NCBI RefSeq assembly: GCF_017831975.1 | Contig: NZ_JAFDSS010000001.1 | Span: 1,302,001-1,366,000, forward strand | Reading direction: 5' to 3' | DNA length: 64,000 bases | From: Microbacterium terrae | GTDB taxonomy: Bacteria; Actinomycetota; Actinomycetes; Actinomycetales; Microbacteriaceae | Notes under the pieces: generated by a model | What the model saw: the letters and a program-made list of their open reading frames with translations, nothing else | Database searches by the model: none | Told to the model about the DNA's origin: nothing | Made by a program: the position numbers and the translations under genes | In this document: positions 57,514 to 64,000 of the stretch, piece by piece | Position numbering within the stretch: the stretch's first letter is position 1 | How the letters are laid out: the number at the start of each line of letters is the position of its first letter

Positions 57514-58232
57514 CAGGTCTGATCGAGAGTCGTGATCGCGACGTTGAGGACCGCGTTGAACACCTCGGGCCGCATCGCTGTGACCAGGTGCGTGGTGCGG
57601 GGCACGACGATCAGCTCGGCGTGCGGCGCGACTCGGCGGAAGAGGCGCTCGTTCACCCGCAGCTGGTCGAACTGGCCGTTGACGAACCACAGCGGCACGT
57701 CGATGCGCCCGAGCGCGGCGAGCAGGTCGAGCACCGACAGACTGCGCAGCGCATCGTCCTGGGTGTCGAACGCGTACCCGCCTGCTCCGAAGTCCAGGCG
57801 CGTGTGCGGCGGCAGCGTCCCGTCGAGCACGCGGTCGGTGAGCCACATGCCGCGGTCGGGGAGCGAATCGAACCCGCGAGCGAGCATGCGGTACGTCGCG
57901 AGCCCGGCGCCTCGCGGGATCGCCGTGCACGACGCCGCGACGAACCCGGCGACGGGGGGCGGCGACTCCTGGCCGACGTAGGCGATCGACACGAGTCCGC
58001 CCATCGAGTGGCCCGCCAGCAGCACCGGGCCGCGGGAGGCGGCATCCCGCACCGCGCCGTCGATCGTCTCGAACACCGCATCGAGCGAGAACGGCTCGGC
58101 CATGCGCGAGCCGTGGCCGGGGAGGTCGACCGCGGTGACCCCGTTGCCGCGCTCGCGCAGGTACTCCACCTGCGCCCGCCACATCGTCGCGGACGTGCGG
58201 ATGCCGTGCACGAGCACGACCTGGACGACCAT
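57510..58232 (-). CDS. Alpha/beta-fold hydrolase
   Basis: 240-residue hydrolase: oxyanion LVHGIRTSATMW near residue 9, nucleophile elbow AGHSMGGLVS near 72, acid in FVNGQFDQLRV near 187 and catalytic His in RTTHLVTAMRPEVF near 213. Compact esterase-like fold with a small lid; substrate unknown. ATG 58232 is 6 nt after TAGCGT (minus, 58239-58244). Divergent from the aminotransferase gene, with 43 bp between the starts; both appear leaderless. Confidence 0.87.
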   Translation of the reverse strand: MVVQVVLVHGIRTSATMWRAQVEYLRERGNGVTAVDLPGHGSRMAEPFSLDAVFETIDGAVRDAASRGPVLLAGHSMGGLVSIAYVGQESPPPVAGFVAASCTAIPRGAGLATYRMLARGFDSLPDRGMWLTDRVLDGTLPPHTRLDFGAGGYAFDTQDDALRSLSVLDLLAALGRIDVPLWFVNGQFDQLRVNERLFRRVAPHAELIVVPRTTHLVTAMRPEVFNAVLNVAITTLDQTW

Positions 58233-58275
58233 CACCACACGCTAACGCGGGTCGCCTCCCGCCTAGCATGGCGAC

Positions 58276-59418
58276 ATGCCCGACATCGCCCCGCACATCT
58301 CGGCCATGCCCGGTTCGGGGGTGCGCCACATCCTCGAGCGCGCGCTCCGCCGCCCCGGCACGATCGTGCTCGCCGTCGGCGAACCGGCGGAGGTGGCCGG
58401 GACGCCGATCCGCGCAGCCGCGGCCGACGCCTGGAGCGCGGGGGCGATCCGCTACACGCCGAACGGCGGCATCCCCGAGCTCCGCGACGCCATCGTCCGC
58501 AAACTCGCACGGGAGAACGGCCTGATCGTCGACGAGGAGCAGGTCTGGGTCACCGTCGGTGCGACGCAGGCGCTGCACACGGCGATGGCCGTCACGCTGG
58601 CCCACGGCGACGAGGTGCTCGTCCCCGACCCCGGCTACACGACCTTCACGATGAACGCGCACATGCTCCAGGCGGTGCCGGTGCCGTACCCGCTGCGGCC
58701 GGAGCGCGGCTTCCAGCCCGACCTCGACGAGCTCGATGCGCTGGTCACCCCGCGCACGCGCGCGATCATCGTCAACACGCCGTCGAACCCGCTCGGCTCG
58801 ACGTTCGACCGCGCGACGCTCGCCGGCATCCTCGATCTCGCCCGTCGGCACGACCTGTGGGTCATCAGCGACGAGGTCTACGAGCGGTTCACCTGGGGGA
58901 GTCCGCACGTCAGCCCGGCATCACTCGATGACGACGGTCGCGTGCTGTCGGTCTTCTCGCTGTCGAAGTCGCATGCCATGACGGGTGCGCGTGTCGGGTG
59001 GCTCGTGACGCCGCCGGGGTGGCGGCCCACCATGCTGCGCGTGCAGGAGGCGATGGTCAGCTGCGTCGACGAGCCGGCGCAGCGCGCAGCGGTCGCCGCG
59101 CTCGACGGCGACCAGCACGACGCCCGCGCGGCCGCCGACGGATATCGCGCGAACCTCAATGCGGCGACCGCCCTCCTGCGCGCCCGGGGCGTGCACCACC
59201 TCGAGCCGACCGGGGCGTTCTACCTCTGGATCGACGTCTCGCACGTCTCCGACGGCGATGTGCTCGCCTGGTGCGAGCGGTTCCTCGAGGAGGACGGTGT
59301 CGCCGTCGCGCCGGGTTCGGCATTCGGCGCATCGGGCGAGGGCTGGATCCGCGTGTGCGTCGCCACCGGGCAGGAGCTGCTGCTCGAGGGCCTGCGCCGC
59401 ATCCCGGCGCCGGGGTGA
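58276..59418 (+). CDS. Class I/II pyridoxal-phosphate aminotransferase
   Basis: 380-residue fold-type I aminotransferase. PLP-binding elements: YTPNGGIPELRDAI near 60, GATQALHTAM near 96, IVNTPSNPLGS near 165, ISDEVYERF near 198 and the catalytic Lys in VFSLSKSHAMTGARVGW near 228. Resembles aspartate/aromatic aminotransferases; substrate is not decidable. Start: TAGCAT (58264-58269) 6 nt before ATG. Confidence 0.9.
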   Translation: MPDIAPHISAMPGSGVRHILERALRRPGTIVLAVGEPAEVAGTPIRAAAADAWSAGAIRYTPNGGIPELRDAIVRKLARENGLIVDEEQVWVTVGATQALHTAMAVTLAHGDEVLVPDPGYTTFTMNAHMLQAVPVPYPLRPERGFQPDLDELDALVTPRTRAIIVNTPSNPLGSTFDRATLAGILDLARRHDLWVISDEVYERFTWGSPHVSPASLDDDGRVLSVFSLSKSHAMTGARVGWLVTPPGWRPTMLRVQEAMVSCVDEPAQRAAVAALDGDQHDARAAADGYRANLNAATALLRARGVHHLEPTGAFYLWIDVSHVSDGDVLAWCERFLEEDGVAVAPGSAFGASGEGWIRVCVATGQELLLEGLRRIPAPG

Positions 59419-59481
59419 GCGCGCGCGCCCGTCACACGGTGAAATCGCGCACAGGTCCGCACCCGTAGAATCGACTGCGAC

Positions 59482-61332
<1,851 letters not shown>

Positions 61333-61341
61333 GCTGTTCAG

Positions 61342-61992
61342 ATGCGTCGAGGAACATTCCGGGACGACACCGTCGACTACGCCGCCGTCGGGGCGACGCA
61401 GGCGCCCGATCTCATGCAGTATCCGCCCGAGCGGAGCATCCCCGCCGAGCAGGCATGGCGCATCGGCAGCGGTGAGGCGCGCTTCCAGACCGCCGCGGAG
61501 GCCCTGATGTCGTGGGGTGCGCTGCGCGGAGCAGGGCTGGCGGTCGCCGACGTGCGTCCGGCGTCGGGTCCGATGTACTCCGGGGTGAGCTTCGACGCCG
61601 AGGGTCACCCCGTCGCCCCGAGCCGCTCCGAGGCCGACGTGCGCTACGACGCCGACGGCACCCCGTACGTGGGTGCGGGCACCACACTGCGCGTCGACGG
61701 GCGTGTCAAGGGGCTGAAGGCCGACGCCGAGCTCCGTGTGATCTTCGCGCTGGAAGAGCCGCGCCGCGTGGGCTTCGCCCTGGGCACCGTCGGCGAGTCG
61801 GTCGTGAGCGGCGAGGAGTCGTTCATGCTCGACTGGTACGACAACGACGAGGTGTGGTTCACCGTCCGCGCGTTCGACGCCCCCGCCTCGCTCGTGTACC
61901 GGATGATCCCCGCTCTCACGCGCAGGCGCCGCCGCGAGCTGTTCACCGGGTACCTGCGCGCGATCTCGCCGCTGTACACCACCCCCGCGTGA
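61342..61992 (+). CDS. DUF1990 family protein
   Basis: 216-residue protein of DUF1990: N-terminal RRGTFRDDTVDYAAVGATQAPDLM, then QTAAEALMSWGALRGAGL, VGAGTTLRV, and FALGTVGESVVSGEESFMLDWYDNDEVWFTVRAFDAP. Role unknown; often in actinobacterial housekeeping clusters. Nine bases separate it from lepA and 7 from hemW, so it belongs to the lepA operon. Confidence 0.85.
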   Translation: MRRGTFRDDTVDYAAVGATQAPDLMQYPPERSIPAEQAWRIGSGEARFQTAAEALMSWGALRGAGLAVADVRPASGPMYSGVSFDAEGHPVAPSRSEADVRYDADGTPYVGAGTTLRVDGRVKGLKADAELRVIFALEEPRRVGFALGTVGESVVSGEESFMLDWYDNDEVWFTVRAFDAPASLVYRMIPALTRRRRRELFTGYLRAISPLYTTPA

Positions 61993-61999
61993 GGGCCTG

Positions 62000-63217
62000 A
62001 TGGGCTCGGCGCTCCCGCTCGGCGACCCGGTCCCCGCCGACGGCTCACTTCCCGAGGGCACGGCGGTCGATCCGCACACCCCGTTCAGCGTGTACCTGCA
62101 CGTGCCGTTCTGCCGCGTGCGGTGCGGGTACTGCGACTTCAACACGTACACCTCGTCGGAGCTGCGGGGTGCGCGACAGGACGAGTACGCCGACACGCTG
62201 CTGACCGAGATCGCCCTCGCCGCGCGCGTGCTCGACGGCGTCGGCGCCCCGCGACCGGCATCCACGGTCTTCTTCGGCGGAGGCACGCCGACACTCCTGC
62301 CTCCCGGAGATCTCGCCCGCATGCTCGACGGGGTCCACGCGACGTTCGGCCTCGAGCCCGGTGCCGAGGTCACCGTCGAGGCGAACCCCGACACCGTGAC
62401 GGACGCCGTCGCCGACACGCTCGCGGCGGCCGGCGTGACGCGACTGTCGATCGGCATGCAGTCGGCAGTTCCGCATGTGCTCGCCGCCCTCGACCGCACG
62501 CACGAGCCCGCCAACGTGGCGACGGCAGTCGCCGCCGCGAGACGCGCGGGTCTCGACGTGAGCGTCGACCTCATCTACGGCGCACCGGGGGAGTCTCTGG
62601 CGGACTGGCGCGCATCCCTCGATGCGGCGACGGCGCTCGCACCCGACCACATCTCGGCCTACGCGCTCATCATCGAGGAGGGGACCAAGCTCGCCCGGCA
62701 GATCCGCCGCGGCGAGGTCCCGGCTCCCGACGACGATCTGCAGGCCGACATGTACGAGCTCGCCGACGAGCTCCTCGCCGCAGCCGGATTCTCCTGGTAC
62801 GAGGTGTCGAACTGGGCGCGCACCGATGCCCAGCGCTCACGCCACAATCTGGCCTACTGGCGCGGATCGGACTGGTGGGGCTTCGGTCCGGGCGCCCACA
62901 GCCACGTCGCCGGCACGCGGTTCTGGAACGTCAAGCATCCGGCCGCCTACGCGCAGCGTCTCGCCGCCGGGGAGTCCCCGGCCGCCGGGCGCGAGGTTCC
63001 GGATGCCGCGGCGCTCGAGCTCGAGCGCATCCTGCTCGGCTCGCGGATCCGGGAGGGCCTTGTGATCGCCGACCTGCCGGCACCGGCGCGCACAGCGGTG
63101 GCCGGCCTCATCGCCGACGGTCTGGTCGAGGCGGGCCCAGCGCTTCGCGGGAGCCTCGTGCTCACCCGCCACGGGCGGCTCCTGGCGGATGCCGTCGTGC
63201 GCGCACTCACCGAGTGA
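62000..63217 (+). CDS. hemW: Radical SAM family heme chaperone HemW
   Basis: 405-residue radical-SAM protein that inserts or carries heme. Iron-sulfur motif C-x3-C-x2-C in VPFCRVRCGYCDFNTY near residue 36. The residue two after the third Cys is Phe, where HemN has a fourth Cys, so this is HemW and not coproporphyrinogen dehydrogenase. FFGGGTPTLLPPGDL and the C-terminal HemW-like domain with NLAYWRGSDWWGFGPGAHSH are present. hrcA follows 85 bp later. Confidence 0.94.
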   Translation: MGSALPLGDPVPADGSLPEGTAVDPHTPFSVYLHVPFCRVRCGYCDFNTYTSSELRGARQDEYADTLLTEIALAARVLDGVGAPRPASTVFFGGGTPTLLPPGDLARMLDGVHATFGLEPGAEVTVEANPDTVTDAVADTLAAAGVTRLSIGMQSAVPHVLAALDRTHEPANVATAVAAARRAGLDVSVDLIYGAPGESLADWRASLDAATALAPDHISAYALIIEEGTKLARQIRRGEVPAPDDDLQADMYELADELLAAAGFSWYEVSNWARTDAQRSRHNLAYWRGSDWWGFGPGAHSHVAGTRFWNVKHPAAYAQRLAAGESPAAGREVPDAAALELERILLGSRIREGLVIADLPAPARTAVAGLIADGLVEAGPALRGSLVLTRHGRLLADAVVRALTE

Positions 63218-63249
63218 CGCGCCTCGCCGTCGTGGGGGAGGGCATCCGA

Positions 63250-63255
63250 TAGAAT
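63250..63255 (+). promoter_or_regulatory. -10 element of hrcA (TAGAAT), overlapping CIRCE
   Basis: TAGAAT shares its last T with the first base of the CIRCE operator, so HrcA bound to CIRCE would block transcription initiation. Confidence 0.7.
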
Positions 63256-63281
63256 TGGCACTCCGGTCATGTGAGTGCCAA
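63255..63281. promoter_or_regulatory. CIRCE operator (HrcA-binding site)
   Basis: TTGGCACTC at 63255-63263 and GAGTGCCAA at 63273-63281, 9-nt spacer, a perfect 9-bp inverted repeat. Matches the CIRCE consensus TTAGCACTC-N9-GAGTGCTAA except one symmetrical A-to-G/T-to-C change in each arm. Confidence 0.93.
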
Positions 63282-63301
63282 TCTCGGGACGAGGAGGCGT
63301 G

Positions 63302-64000
63302 GTGGTCAGCGAACGAGGACTGCAGGTGCTGCGGGCTATCGTCCAGGACTATGTCGACACGCGCGAGCCCGTCGGCAGCAAGGCGATCGTCGAGCGTCAC
63401 GCCTTCGGCGTCTCGGCTGCCACGATCCGCAACGACATGGCCCAGCTCGAGGACGAAGAGCTGATCACGGCACCCCACACGTCGTCGGGCCGCGTCCCGA
63501 CAGACAAGGGGTACCGCGTCTTCGTCGACCACCTCGCCGAACTCCGCCCGCTGAGCGCGGCCCAGCGGACCGCCATCTCGTCGTTCCTCGAAGGCCCCGG
63601 CGACCTCGACGACGTGATGGCGCGCACCGTGCGCGCACTCACGCGGCTCACCGGCCAGGTGGCGATCGTGCAGTACCCGTCGTTCGCCCGCGCGACGGTC
63701 ACCCATGTCGAGCTCGTGCAGCTCGGCGGGGGACGGATGCTGGTCGTCGTCGTCACCGACACCGGACGGGTCTCGCAGCGCCTCGCGTTCGTGCGCGACG
63801 AGTTCGACGACGCCGACCTCGCCACCATGCGCGCATCGATCGCCACGCTGGTCGTCGCTCAGCCCGTGCAGAACGGAATGCAGCGCATCGCCGATCACCT
63901 CGCCGGCGACCGGCTCGCGCCGTCGCCGCGCGTGCAGGCTACCGACGAGATCGCCCGCCTCGTCGCCGAGGAGCTCGACGAGTTCCGCCAGGACAAGCTG
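63302..64000 (+). CDS. hrcA: Heat-inducible transcriptional repressor HrcA (cut by window end)
   Basis: First 233 codons of HrcA, which represses heat-shock operons via CIRCE. N-terminal winged [28 protein letters not shown] then [41 protein letters not shown], typical of HrcA. GTG 63302 gives the usual V-S-E-R-G N-terminus; GAGGAGG precedes it. The frame is open to the last base. CIRCE 21 bp upstream indicates autoregulation; dnaJ would normally follow outside the window. Confidence 0.95.
   Translation, partial: MVSERGLQVLRAIVQDYVDTREPVGSKAIVERHAFGVSAATIRNDMAQLEDEELITAPHTSSGRVPTDKGYRVFVDHLAELRPLSAAQRTAISSFLEGPGDLDDVMARTVRALTRLTGQVAIVQYPSFARATVTHVELVQLGGGRMLVVVVTDTGRVSQRLAFVRDEFDDADLATMRASIATLVVAQPVQNGMQRIADHLAGDRLAPSPRVQATDEIARLVAEELDEFRQDKL

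Overview
The window is a GC-rich chromosomal segment of an actinobacterium, most probably Microbacteriaceae and quite possibly Microbacterium. The genus is inferred from gene content and order, not proven. Supporting signs are the order tig-clpP1-clpP2-clpX, the order rne-DUF4031-rplU-rpmA-obgE-proB-proA-nadD-rsfS, an actinobacterial T-box in front of ileS, GTG starts, many 4-nt ATGA/GTGA gene overlaps, and at least 18 genes whose start codon lies 6-7 nt after a TANNNT -10 element, the layout expected of leaderless mRNAs. Almost everything is core housekeeping sequence. There is no prophage, CRISPR array, resistance island or secondary-metabolite cluster. The only mobile element is one IS481-family insertion sequence.

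Layout. 1-9.4 kb: end of a Fpg/Nei DNA glycosylase, a PaiB-like FMN-binding protein coupled to a YtcJ-type amidohydrolase, a multicopper oxidase overlapping a two-component system, Dps, a gamma-carbonic-anhydrase-like protein, an alpha/beta hydrolase, tRNA-Gly and tRNA-Pro. 9.5-14 kb: proteostasis block (trigger factor, ClpP1, ClpP2, ClpX). 14-24.5 kb: epoxide-hydrolase-like enzyme, M3 oligopeptidase, an ArsR-type regulator with a small unknown protein and an MFS exporter in one overlapping operon, ValRS, a pentapeptide-repeat protein and an MHS-type transporter. 24.6-30.4 kb: T-box, ileS, folC, DUF4233, ndk. 30.4-41 kb: VKOR, RNase E/G, DUF4031, L21, L27, ObgE, proline genes, nadD, a Pro/Ala-rich membrane protein and RsfS. 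41.1-42.5 kb: tRNA-Ala interrupted immediately after its 3' end by the IS. 42.6-50.2 kb: mixed enzymes (VOC protein, zinc peptidase, GH3, HMCES/YedK, App1-like phosphatase, DedA, PabB-like). 50.3-64 kb: leuS, comEA-comEC-holA, rpsT, a hydrolase, an aminotransferase, lepA, DUF1990, hemW, and hrcA with a CIRCE operator, cut by the window edge.

How the parts work together. tig/ClpXP and the HrcA/CIRCE locus serve protein folding and turnover. IleRS, ValRS, LeuRS, three tRNAs, L21, L27, S20, ObgE, RsfS, LepA and RNase E serve translation, ribosome assembly and RNA decay. comEA-comEC-holA is the usual actinobacterial order. The T-box senses uncharged tRNA-Ile and may, through overlapping genes, reach folC and the gene after it.

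The most distinctive structures are: the IS insertion with an exact 15-bp target duplication, which separates tRNA-Ala from its native terminator while supplying a replacement hairpin; an imperfect duplication, at an exact 150-bp offset, of the tRNA-Gly 3' end plus a downstream hairpin; and a phased TTGCAA operator array in front of the ArsR-type operon. I did not find a clearly new multi-gene system.
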